Shown here piece after piece: positions 7,582 through 14,230 of a stretch of 18,768 bases of DNA; the first letter of the stretch is position 1, and every line of letters starts with the position of its first letter. The stretch comes from CAYSPU01 sp964432995 (GTDB lineage Bacteria > Verrucomicrobiota > Verrucomicrobiia > Limisphaerales > JAHDYP01). Position numbers and translations under genes: made by a program. The DNA is taken from contig CAYSPU010000104.1 in NCBI GenBank assembly GCA_964432995.1, forward strand, positions 1-18,768, given 5' to 3'. Under the pieces are notes generated by a model. The model was not told the DNA's origin and ran no database searches. It saw only the letters and a program-made list of their open reading frames with translations.

Positions 7582-8958
7582 ATGCGTGGCACACAGAATC
7601 AAGTGCGATGGTCGATTCCAGCTTGGCGCCTCGTCTGGTGGATCTTCTTGATCCCGGCGCTGGGCGTCGCCGCTCAGTCTGCCGAGCCTGGCCGCTCGCG
7701 TTTGCCTGCCGATGCCGAAGGGCCGCCGCCGTTTGCCGACAGCCAGCAGGCGGAGGAAGACCGCAGGCTGCGCGCGGAGCAGCTCGATGCGGCACGGGAA
7801 CTCTATCGCGAATACCCCCAGAGCGACGCCCTGCCCGTGCTCGGGGTCGTTCACTTCGAGCAAGGAGATCTTGAAGGTGCCATCCGGTTCTGGGAGGAAG
7901 CGCTGCGCCTCGAGCCCGGCGCTCTCAGACTCCATGGCCGCGCCCAGACGCTCTCGAATCTCGGCGACGCACTCCGCACCCGCGGCGAGTTCCCAAGGGC
8001 GGAAACCATGTTGCGGGAGGCTCTGCGCGTCGATCTCCGGCGGCAAGACGCGCGCCAGCGCCTGGCGCAGTTGCTCTACGATCAGGATCGCCTCGAGGAA
8101 TCCCTCGCCGTTCTGGACGAAGACAATCTGAAGACGCCTCCGGCACACCTTTTGCGGGGACAGACCTTCCAGCGCCTGGAGCGAATGGCCGAGGCCAAAC
8201 GTTCCCTGGAGGAAGCGATACGGTTGGACCCGGCCCTCGTCCAGGCCTACTACGGCTTGGCGATGACCTGCGCGCGCCTCGGAGACCAGGCCAAGGCCGA
8301 CGAGTATCGCCAGCAGTTTGCCACCCTCAGGGCCGCGCAGCAGGAATCGGGACGGGTCATCCGCCGGCTCTATGATCCCCTGCACAGCACCCGCCAGAGT
8401 GTGGCCCAGACGCACACGCAGGTGGCCTGGGTCTACGAAGCCCAGGGCCGTCTCGACAAGGCGGAAGCGCTCTGGAAACGCGCGGCGGCCATCGACCCAG
8501 CCGACACCGCCTGCCGGTTTCACCTCCTCATGCTCTACCAGAAAGGCGGCCGGAACCAGGACGGCCTCGAGGTCTGCCGCGAGATGATCCAGGCCGAGCC
8601 GGCCAACGCCATGCACCACATCAGTCTCGGCAACTTCCACGTCCGCCTGCAGCAACGCCCCGAGGCCGAAGCGGCTTACCGTAAAGCCACCGAACTCGCC
8701 CCCAATCGCCCCGAGCCCTGCTTCGCTCTCGCCCAGTTCTACCTGCAAGGAACCACGAACCTCGCCGAAGCCGTCCGCCTCGCCCAGCGAGCGGTCGACC
8801 TCGCCCCGGCTGCCCCACATTACTTCATGCTCGGCCGCGCCCTGGCGCGGATTGGTGACCGCCCCGGCGCCCTCGCGGCCAGCGAGAAGGCCTGCGAACT
8901 CGCCCCCGGCAATCCCCAGTATGAGAGACTGCGCACGTCCCTGCAGCACGCCCCGTAG
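7582..8958 (+). CDS. Exported or membrane-anchored TPR-repeat protein
   Basis: A 458-aa protein from the ATG at 7582. The frame is open upstream to 7432, but this ATG is preferred because it yields a proper signal or anchor segment (RLVWWIFLIPALGVAA, about residues 16-31) and leaves the 7471 repeat outside the gene. The rest is about eight or nine tetratricopeptide repeats from residue 80 on, with typical endings such as AIRFWEEALRLEP, AEAKRSLEEAIRLDP, AEALWKRAAAIDP, AEAAYRKATELAP and AVRLAQRAVDLAP. TPR arrays bind other proteins; no enzyme domain is present. Comparable TPR proteins often neighbour CRTAC1-type proteins in Verrucomicrobiota and Acidobacteriota (from memory), and the next gene here is one, so they may act together outside the cytoplasm. 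The 547-bp gap makes a shared transcript uncertain. There is no clear Shine-Dalgarno sequence. Confidence 0.88.
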   Translation: MRGTQNQVRWSIPAWRLVWWIFLIPALGVAAQSAEPGRSRLPADAEGPPPFADSQQAEEDRRLRAEQLDAARELYREYPQSDALPVLGVVHFEQGDLEGAIRFWEEALRLEPGALRLHGRAQTLSNLGDALRTRGEFPRAETMLREALRVDLRRQDARQRLAQLLYDQDRLEESLAVLDEDNLKTPPAHLLRGQTFQRLERMAEAKRSLEEAIRLDPALVQAYYGLAMTCARLGDQAKADEYRQQFATLRAAQQESGRVIRRLYDPLHSTRQSVAQTHTQVAWVYEAQGRLDKAEALWKRAAAIDPADTACRFHLLMLYQKGGRNQDGLEVCREMIQAEPANAMHHISLGNFHVRLQQRPEAEAAYRKATELAPNRPEPCFALAQFYLQGTTNLAEAVRLAQRAVDLAPAAPHYFMLGRALARIGDRPGALAASEKACELAPGNPQYERLRTSLQHAP

Positions 8959-9084
8959 CCTGGAGGCGCCAACGGCCGAGTTGCGGGCACGCGGCCTCCT
9001 GCTTCCCGCGGATCGTGCGTTCGTAGGCGAATCGGTTGGACGCCCGCGGCCGGGCATCCCTACCTGGCGGTTACCCAGAAAACT

Positions 9085-9165
9085 GGTAGGGCGCGACCTC
9101 CGGGCGCGCCGGAAACAAGTCGATGGCACATACTCTCCCGGCGCCCTCGGAGAGGTCGCCCTACC
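9085..9165. repeat. Long inverted repeat (about 28-bp arms)
   Basis: The left arm at 9085-9112 begins GGTAGGGCGCGACCTCCG. The right arm at 9138-9165 ends GGTCGCCCTACC, and its complement gives GGTAGGGCGACCTC followed by a GGCGCCGG end. The arms match with a few indels and substitutions around a 25-nt loop. It would fold into a strong RNA or DNA hairpin. It may be a miniature mobile element or a REP-type repeat. Confidence 0.65.
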
Positions 9166-9248
9166 TTTCATGCGAAGTGGTATCCCAGAATGGGTAGGGG
9201 GATTCATGGGAAGGCCGGACCTCCAGAGTTTGGACGCGCGTTGGTGCC

Positions 9249-9354
9249 ATGAACCGGAACGAACATCGAACGCTGAACGTCGAACATCGAACATCGAACA
9301 TCCTTTATGTTCAACGTTGGACGTTGGAAGTTCGACGTTCGACGTTTGGTTCAT
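9249..9354. repeat. Heptamer-unit inverted repeat
   Basis: The element runs from ATGAACC (9249-9255) to its complement GGTTCAT (9348-9354). The left arm contains CGAACAT three times in tandem (9281-9301). The right arm contains TTCGACG twice (9331-9344) and related GACGTTG units. The apex is GAACAT, loop CCTTT, ATGTTC, a perfect 6-bp stem. Both arms are therefore built from degenerate 7-nt units and together fold into an imperfect hairpin of roughly 50 bp. Confidence 0.8.
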
Positions 9355-9415
9355 TATCAGCAACTTGCGCGTACGGTTCATGGTAAGCCGCTACATCCAA
9401 CCGTCCCCTCGGGTT

Positions 9416-9485
9416 CACGAACTGCGTAGCGCTGGCTTTCCAGCCGGCACGACGCCGACACGAATGTCGGCACCACGGTTCGGGG
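9416..9485 (+). repeat. 70-bp structured repeat, copy A
   Basis: It is nearly identical to 11426-11494 (about eight differences over 70 bases, offset 2010). It contains GCTGG/CCAGC and the perfect GCCGACA (9454-9460)/TGTCGGC (9465-9471) hairpin. The outer arms seen in copy B are partly broken here. An in-frame ATG at 9464 lies inside this repeat. Confidence 0.85.
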
Positions 9486-9505
9486 AAAGAGCGTCCGAAG
9501 AACAG

Positions 9506-11362
9506 GTGCGAGCGTGGCGAACTCCCCGGACCCAACGCCCAGCGAGTCCTACATTGTCCGTGCTCGCCGCGGTCTCGCTCTGGTCGCTCGCCGGTATGCT
9601 CGCCCTCGTGGCCGCTGCTTCGCCTCCGGAGAGCCGGGCGCCTGTCCAACTCACGGACGTCACCCGCCAAACGGGCATCGACTTCGTCCACACCGACGGC
9701 AGTTCCGGCCAACGGTACATCGTCGAAACCGTCTGCGCGGGCCTCGCGACGTTCGACTACAACAACGACGGTCGGATCGACATCCTCTTCCTGAGTGGCA
9801 CGGCGCTGCCGGGCTCGACGAATCCCCCGTCGACCTGCCGCCTCTACCGCAACGAGGGGAACTGGAAGTTCACCGATGTCACCCGCCCCGCCGGGCTCGC
9901 CGTTCCCTGCTATGCCCTGGGCGTGGCGATTGGCGACTACGACAACGACGGGCATGCCGACATCTACCTCAACAACTTCGGCACCAACCTCCTCTTCCGC
10001 AATCGCGGCGACGGCACGTTCGCCGATACCACCGCCCACGCCGGCGTGGCCGACGATCCCCACGTCGGCGCCGGTGCCTGTTTCCTCGACATGGACGCCG
10101 ATGGTGACCTTGACCTGTTCGTCGGGCATTACATCGACTTCACCTTCGAGAAACATCACTTTGTCCGGTTCAATGGCCACCCGGCCTACGTCGGCCCCTT
10201 GAACTACGCCGCCACGAACAACCGCATGTTCCGCAACAACGGGGACGGCACCTTCACCGATGTCAGCATCGAGTCTGGCATCGCCAGCCACGAGGGAGCC
10301 GCCATGGGAATGGTCAGCGCCGATTTCGATCAGGACGGCGATACCGACATCTTCGTGGGCAACGACGAGATCGGCAATGCCCTGTTCCTGAACGACGGCC
10401 GCGGCCGCTTCCAGGAGGCCGGCCTCGGCAGCGGCACCGCCTACGACTTCAATGGAAAGGCCCACGGCACCATGGGCGTCGAGTGCGGCGACTTCGACAA
10501 CGACGGGCTCCTGGACGCCTATGCCACCTCCTACCAGGGGGAGTCTCCGGTCCTGTTCCGCAACCTGGGCAGCCGGCTTTTCGAAGACGTCAGTGCCGCC
10601 ACCCGCGCCAATGTCAACATGCGCTCCCTCGTGACCTGGGGCTGCGGCCTGGTCGACTTTGACAATGACGGTTGGCGGGATGTGTTCGTCGCCGCAGGTC
10701 ACCTCCATGACAACGTGGAGCTGTTCGACACCAGCACCACTTACTTTCAGCAAAACCGCCTCCTCCGCAACCTCGGCCAGGGGCGGTTCGCCGAAATCAC
10801 CAACCAGGCCGGGGACGGCTTGTCCGTCGCCCTCAGCAGCCGCGGCGCCGCCTTCGACGACCTCGACAACGACGGCGACATCGATGTCGTTGTTCTGAAC
10901 TCGCGCCGCGAGCCCACCATCCTCCGCAACGAGTCCCCGCGTGGAAACCACTGGCTCCAAGTGCAACTCCGCGGAGCCGCATCCAACCACAGCTCGCCGG
11001 CGGCACTCTCCCTGCCGGACCCCGGGTCTTCCGACCTCCCAGGACGATCCGACGCAAGCTCCCCACCCCCAGACGGTGTCCCGAAACCGCCGCTCCGCGG
11101 CCGGAACTCCAATCGCGACGGCGTCGGCGCCCGCGTCACCGTGTTCACGGACGGTCTGCAGCTCGTAGACGAAGTCCACAGCGGCCGCAGCTACCAGAGC
11201 CACTTCGGCTCGCGACTGCATTTTGGCCTGGGCCAACGCGACCGCGTCCGCGCCATCGAAGTTCGCTGGATCGGCGGTGGCGTCACGCGAGTCGAGAACC
11301 CCGGCATCGACCAGTTGCTGACCATTCCCGAAGCCCCGGCCGCCCGCTCGCCGATTCCATAG
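9506..11362 (+). CDS. CRTAC1-family protein: FG-GAP/VCBS propeller with C-terminal ASPIC/UnbV domain
   Basis: A secreted 618-aa protein from a GTG at 9506; an ATG at 9464 (632 aa) is the alternative but lies inside a repeat. The GTG start gives a signal peptide: a basic lead, then LSVLAAVSLWSLAGMLALVAAA. Seven calcium-binding DxDxDGxxD-type loops mark the blades: DYNNDGRID, DYDNDGHAD, DMDADGDLD, DFDQDGDTD, DFDNDGLLD, DFDNDGWRD and DLDNDGDID (about residues 83-460). The ASPIC/UnbV domain follows (HWLQVQLRG, NSNRDGVGARVTV, SGRSYQSHFGSRLHFGLG). It is interrupted by about 42 extra residues rich in Pro and Ser between LRG and RNSNRDG (nt 10967-11100), flanked by 8-bp direct repeats. Proteins of this family are extracellular and often sit next to TPR proteins; their function is unsettled, with adhesion or carbohydrate binding proposed. 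Confidence 0.9.
   Translation: MRAWRTPRTQRPASPTLSVLAAVSLWSLAGMLALVAAASPPESRAPVQLTDVTRQTGIDFVHTDGSSGQRYIVETVCAGLATFDYNNDGRIDILFLSGTALPGSTNPPSTCRLYRNEGNWKFTDVTRPAGLAVPCYALGVAIGDYDNDGHADIYLNNFGTNLLFRNRGDGTFADTTAHAGVADDPHVGAGACFLDMDADGDLDLFVGHYIDFTFEKHHFVRFNGHPAYVGPLNYAATNNRMFRNNGDGTFTDVSIESGIASHEGAAMGMVSADFDQDGDTDIFVGNDEIGNALFLNDGRGRFQEAGLGSGTAYDFNGKAHGTMGVECGDFDNDGLLDAYATSYQGESPVLFRNLGSRLFEDVSAATRANVNMRSLVTWGCGLVDFDNDGWRDVFVAAGHLHDNVELFDTSTTYFQQNRLLRNLGQGRFAEITNQAGDGLSVALSSRGAAFDDLDNDGDIDVVVLNSRREPTILRNESPRGNHWLQVQLRGAASNHSSPAALSLPDPGSSDLPGRSDASSPPPDGVPKPPLRGRNSNRDGVGARVTVFTDGLQLVDEVHSGRSYQSHFGSRLHFGLGQRDRVRAIEVRWIGGGVTRVENPGIDQLLTIPEAPAARSPIP
10967..11100 (-). repeat. Repeat-derived in-frame insertion inside the UnbV domain
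   Basis: CTCCGCGG occurs at 10967-10974 and 11093-11100, exactly 126 bp apart, so the insert keeps the frame (42 codons). Removing it restores a canonical UnbV core, LQVQLRG joined to RNSNRDG. Inside, 11015-11036 read on the minus strand matches the GCGGGTC-family repeat of 7471-7500 at 20 of 22 positions (GGTC, GAA, GACCCG, GGTCCGG all shared). The encoded segment is Pro/Ser-rich. Confidence 0.6.
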
Positions 11363-11425
11363 GCAACCTATGACGCAAAACAACACGTCTCCATCCTCAA
11401 CGTCGCACTTCCGTGCACCGCGCTC

Positions 11426-11494
11426 CATGAACTCCGTAGCGCCGGCTTTCCAGCCGGCACGACGCCGACAGGAATGTCGGCGCTACGGTTCATG
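11426..11494 (+). repeat. 70-bp structured repeat, copy B
   Basis: The outer arms CCGTAGCGCCG (11434-11444) and CGGCGCTACGG (11478-11488) are perfect 11-bp complements. Inner hairpins are GCCGGC/GCCGGC (11441-11458) and GCCGACA/TGTCGGC (11464-11481); they compete with the outer stem. It lies in the 190-bp gap between the CRTAC1 and arabinofuranosidase genes, about 60 bp before the chosen start. Confidence 0.85.
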
Positions 11495-11552
11495 GCGAGG
11501 GTGTTCCCGCACCGCGGGGGCGAGGGTCTCCTCAGGACTCGTTGCAGAACCA

Positions 11553-13934
11553 GTGTTCTCGCGGCGTGCAGTCCGGACCCTCCTCGTGGCGGTTTGCGCC
11601 GCCTTCACCCTCTCGGCCTCCGCCGCCAGCGAAGGCGCCATCTCCGTCGCCGTCGACCAGCCGGGCGCCAAAGTCAGCCCCCTCCTCTGGGGCATCTTCT
11701 TCGAGGACATCAACCTCTCCGCCGACGGCGGCATCTACCCGGAACAAGTGCGCAACCGGTCGTTCGAGGACGCCACCACGCCCGAGAACTGGACCCTGAC
11801 CAAGGAAGGCGACGGCCGGAGCGAGATGAGCATCGACACCCGGACGCCATTGAACCCCATCAACCGCCGCAGCCTCCACGTGCGCGTCGACGGCGCCGGT
11901 TCTCTGCTCAACGAGGGCTACTGGGGCATGAATGTCGTCCAAGGTGAGACCTACCACGTGCGGCTGGCCGCACGCGCCGCCGGCGGCTTCCAAGGACCCC
12001 TGACCATCCGTTTGCAGACGGCTTCCGGCCGGGAGTTGGCCCGCGGCGAGATCGGGGCGTTAACGGACGGATGGAAGAACCACGCCCTGGAACTGGTGGC
12101 CTCCGGTTCGGACCGCAAAGCCCGCCTCAACATCGCCTTCCAGGGGAAAGGGGATCTGTGGCTCGACATGGTATCAATCATGCCTCAGCGAACTTGGAAG
12201 GGACACGGTCTGCGTCCCGACCTGTGTGAGATGCTCGCCGCGCTTCAGCCGTCGTTCCTCCGGTTTCCGGGCGGCTGCTGGGTGGAAGGCGACGACATGG
12301 CGCACATGTATCACTGGAAGGAAACCATCGGCGATCCGGCCCATCGCAAGCCGCTCTGGAACCTGTGGCACTACTGGGCGACCCACGGTCTTGGTTTCCA
12401 CGAATACCTGCAGCTCAGCGAAGACCTGGGCGCCGAACCCCTGTTCTGCATCAACGTCGGCATGTCCCATCGTGAGGTTGTCCCCCTCGACCAGATGGGG
12501 CAGTGGGTCCAGGACGCCCTCGACGCCCTCGAGTATGCGAACGGCCCCACGAACAGCGTCTGGGGCGGCCTCCGCGCGCTCCACGGTCACCCGGCGCCGT
12601 TCCACCTGAAGTATCTCGAAATCGGCAACGAGAACGGCGGACCGCCCTACGCCGAACGCTGGCCCCTCTTCCATCGCGCCCTCAAAGCCAAATACCCCGA
12701 AGTCCAACTCATCGCCAACGTCTGGGGCGGTTACCCCACCAACCCGATGCCGGACATCATCGACGAGCACTACTACAACAACCCGGAGTTCTTCATGCTC
12801 CAGGCGAACAAGTACGATTCCTACGACCGGAATGGGCCCAAGGTGTTCGTGGGCGAATACGCCGTCACCTCGGGCGCCGGTCTCGGGAACCTCCGCGGCG
12901 CCATCGGCGAAGCCGCCTTCATGACCGGCATGGAACGAAACGCCGACGTCGTCGCCATGGCCGCCTACGCCCCCCTGCTCGTGAACGTCAACCACAAGCG
13001 CTGGCCCATCAACCTCATCAACTTCGATAACGCCCGCGCCTTCGGTCTCCCCAGCTACTACGTCCAACTGCTCTTCAGCCAACACCGCGGCGATGTCGTC
13101 CTCCCCGTCCGCCTCGACTCTCCCGCCGTCGAGCAACGACCTCGCGGCGGACGCATCGGCGTCGGCACCTGGCTCACCCAGGCCGAGTTCAAGGACATCC
13201 GCGTCACCCGCGGCGGCGAGACCGTGTTCGCCTCGGACGCCGCCAAGGGCCTCGAGGGCTGGCGCCAGCTCGGCGACGGCGATTGGAAGGCCGACGTCGG
13301 CGTCCTGCGCCAGAACGGCCGCGCCGAGAACGTCCGCGCCGTCGCCGGCGACCGCAACTGGACGGACTACACCTACAGCCTGAAAGCGCGCAAGCTCGGC
13401 GGCAACGAGGGCTTTCTCATCCTCTTCGCCGCGCAACGGGACGACGAGAAGTCCTGGTGGAACCTCGGCGGCTGGGGCAACACCCGCCACGCCCTCGAGA
13501 TGGGCGGCATCGTCGGCAACGAAGTCCAGGGCCGCATCGAAACCGGACGCTGGTACGATATCCGCATCGAGCTCCAGGGCGCCCGCATCCGCTGTTACCT
13601 CGACGGCCAACTCCTGCACGACGTCGAACAGCCCACCATGAAGTCTCTCCACGCATCCGCTACCCGCGACTCGTCGACCGGTGAGGTGATCCTGAAAGTG
13701 GTCAACGTGGCGCCCGATCCCCTCACCACCACCATCGAATTCCCGGGCGCGTCCAGCCTGCGCAGCCCCGTTCAGGCCTTCGTCCTCACCTCCGATGACC
13801 CCGCCGCTGAGAATACCCTCGACGAACCGCGAAAAGTCGTGCCGGTGGAGAAGGAGTTCCGCCTCCAAGGAACGAGGCTTCGTGAATCGTTCCCCGGCAA
13901 CTCGCTCACCGTGTTGCGGGTGAAGACGAGGTGA
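11553..13934 (+). CDS. Secreted alpha-L-arabinofuranosidase, GH51-type, with embedded concanavalin-like domain
   Basis: It removes terminal alpha-L-arabinofuranosyl groups from arabinan or arabinoxylan. The GTG at 11553 gives 793 aa and a clean signal peptide (RRAVRTLLVAVCAAFTLSASAA). An ATG at 11370 would add 61 residues encoded by the 11426 repeat, so I reject it. The mature N-terminus (AKVSPLLWGIFFEDINLSADGGIYPEQVRNRSFE) is characteristic. Residues about 75-210 look like a CBM4/9-type module and 210-510 are the TIM barrel with FLRFPGGCWVEGD. The acid/base is Glu360 (LEIGNEN) and the nucleophile Glu435 (VFVGEYAV). The C-terminal beta domain is split: RGDVVLPVRLDSP is followed by about 165 residues of LamG/DUF1080-like fold (VFASDAAKGLEGW, WNLGGWGNTRHALE, GRWYDIRIELQGARIRCYLDGQ), then resumes at SLHASATRDSSTGEVILKVVN. 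The insert may bind carbohydrate. Confidence 0.93.
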   Translation: MFSRRAVRTLLVAVCAAFTLSASAASEGAISVAVDQPGAKVSPLLWGIFFEDINLSADGGIYPEQVRNRSFEDATTPENWTLTKEGDGRSEMSIDTRTPLNPINRRSLHVRVDGAGSLLNEGYWGMNVVQGETYHVRLAARAAGGFQGPLTIRLQTASGRELARGEIGALTDGWKNHALELVASGSDRKARLNIAFQGKGDLWLDMVSIMPQRTWKGHGLRPDLCEMLAALQPSFLRFPGGCWVEGDDMAHMYHWKETIGDPAHRKPLWNLWHYWATHGLGFHEYLQLSEDLGAEPLFCINVGMSHREVVPLDQMGQWVQDALDALEYANGPTNSVWGGLRALHGHPAPFHLKYLEIGNENGGPPYAERWPLFHRALKAKYPEVQLIANVWGGYPTNPMPDIIDEHYYNNPEFFMLQANKYDSYDRNGPKVFVGEYAVTSGAGLGNLRGAIGEAAFMTGMERNADVVAMAAYAPLLVNVNHKRWPINLINFDNARAFGLPSYYVQLLFSQHRGDVVLPVRLDSPAVEQRPRGGRIGVGTWLTQAEFKDIRVTRGGETVFASDAAKGLEGWRQLGDGDWKADVGVLRQNGRAENVRAVAGDRNWTDYTYSLKARKLGGNEGFLILFAAQRDDEKSWWNLGGWGNTRHALEMGGIVGNEVQGRIETGRWYDIRIELQGARIRCYLDGQLLHDVEQPTMKSLHASATRDSSTGEVILKVVNVAPDPLTTTIEFPGASSLRSPVQAFVLTSDDPAAENTLDEPRKVVPVEKEFRLQGTRLRESFPGNSLTVLRVKTR

Positions 13935-13960
13935 TCTTCGGGAGGAGTCCGGAGTCAGAC

Positions 13961-14014
13961 GTCGGCACGTCGGAGGGCGGCACGTCGGAGGTCGGCACGT
14001 CGGAGGTCGGCCCC
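13961..14014 (+). repeat. Tandem 15-bp repeat after the arabinofuranosidase gene
   Basis: Three 15-bp units of GTCGGCACGTCGGAG type start at 13961, 13976 (first bases GG for GT) and 13991. A partial fourth (GTCGG) begins at 14006. The preceding GGAGTCCGGAGTCAGAC is related to the unit. It lies 27 bp after the stop codon. Confidence 0.8.
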
Positions 14015-14186
14015 GGCAGTTCACGCTCCCGGCATGGCCACGGTGCGGGCCAACGTCCGCAGCCATGTTCCGAGGCGCCAACGTGCGGGGTGCCGGGGCG
14101 GGCGAAGTGCAGTTCGCAAACTGGCGACTCATAAACGCGAACGAATGGTGTCGCTTCTGCGATGGGTTCCAGTAGATTACCCCCGG

Positions 14187-14205
14187 TTGGCTCCCGTTGA
14201 GCCAA
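14187..14205. promoter_or_regulatory. Inverted repeat in the leader of the LamG gene
   Basis: TTGGCTC (14187-14193) and GAGCCAA (14199-14205) are perfect complements around CCGTT, ending 25 bp before the ATG at 14231. It could be an operator or a leader hairpin. No convincing -10/-35 pair was seen. Confidence 0.4.
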
Positions 14206-14230
14206 TGTAACCCTGCAACACAGAAGCCAT

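Larger units (their letters stand above)
8959..9505. other. 547-bp repeat-rich spacer between TPR and CRTAC1 genes
   Basis: Three different structured elements sit side by side here: an inverted repeat at 9085-9165, a heptamer-unit palindrome at 9249-9354 and a 70-bp repeat at 9416-9485. The CRTAC1 reading frame happens to be open through all of it from 8852, but the translation there is low-complexity and repeat-derived, so I treat it as non-coding. A 12-base string, GAGGCGCCAACG, just after the TPR stop recurs near 14070. Confidence 0.65.

Noticed and set aside
9281..9301. Possible CRISPR-like array of 7-nt units
   Set aside because: The units are contiguous with no spacers and far too short for CRISPR repeats, and no cas gene is nearby.
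7483..9381. 632-codon minus-strand frame opposite the TPR gene
   Set aside because: It is an antisense shadow. The plus strand shows clear TPR motifs, while this translation is Gly/Ala/Glu-rich without a family, and its start lies in the heptamer repeat.
8852..9463. N-terminal extension of the CRTAC1 reading frame
   Set aside because: It overlaps the end of the TPR gene and translates three repeat elements. The signal peptide only makes sense with a start near 9464-9506.
9311..11428. 705-codon minus-strand frame opposite the CRTAC1 gene
   Set aside because: It is the complement of the calcium-loop repeats (Val/Glu/Ala-rich translation). Long antisense frames are expected in GC-rich genes with strong codon bias.
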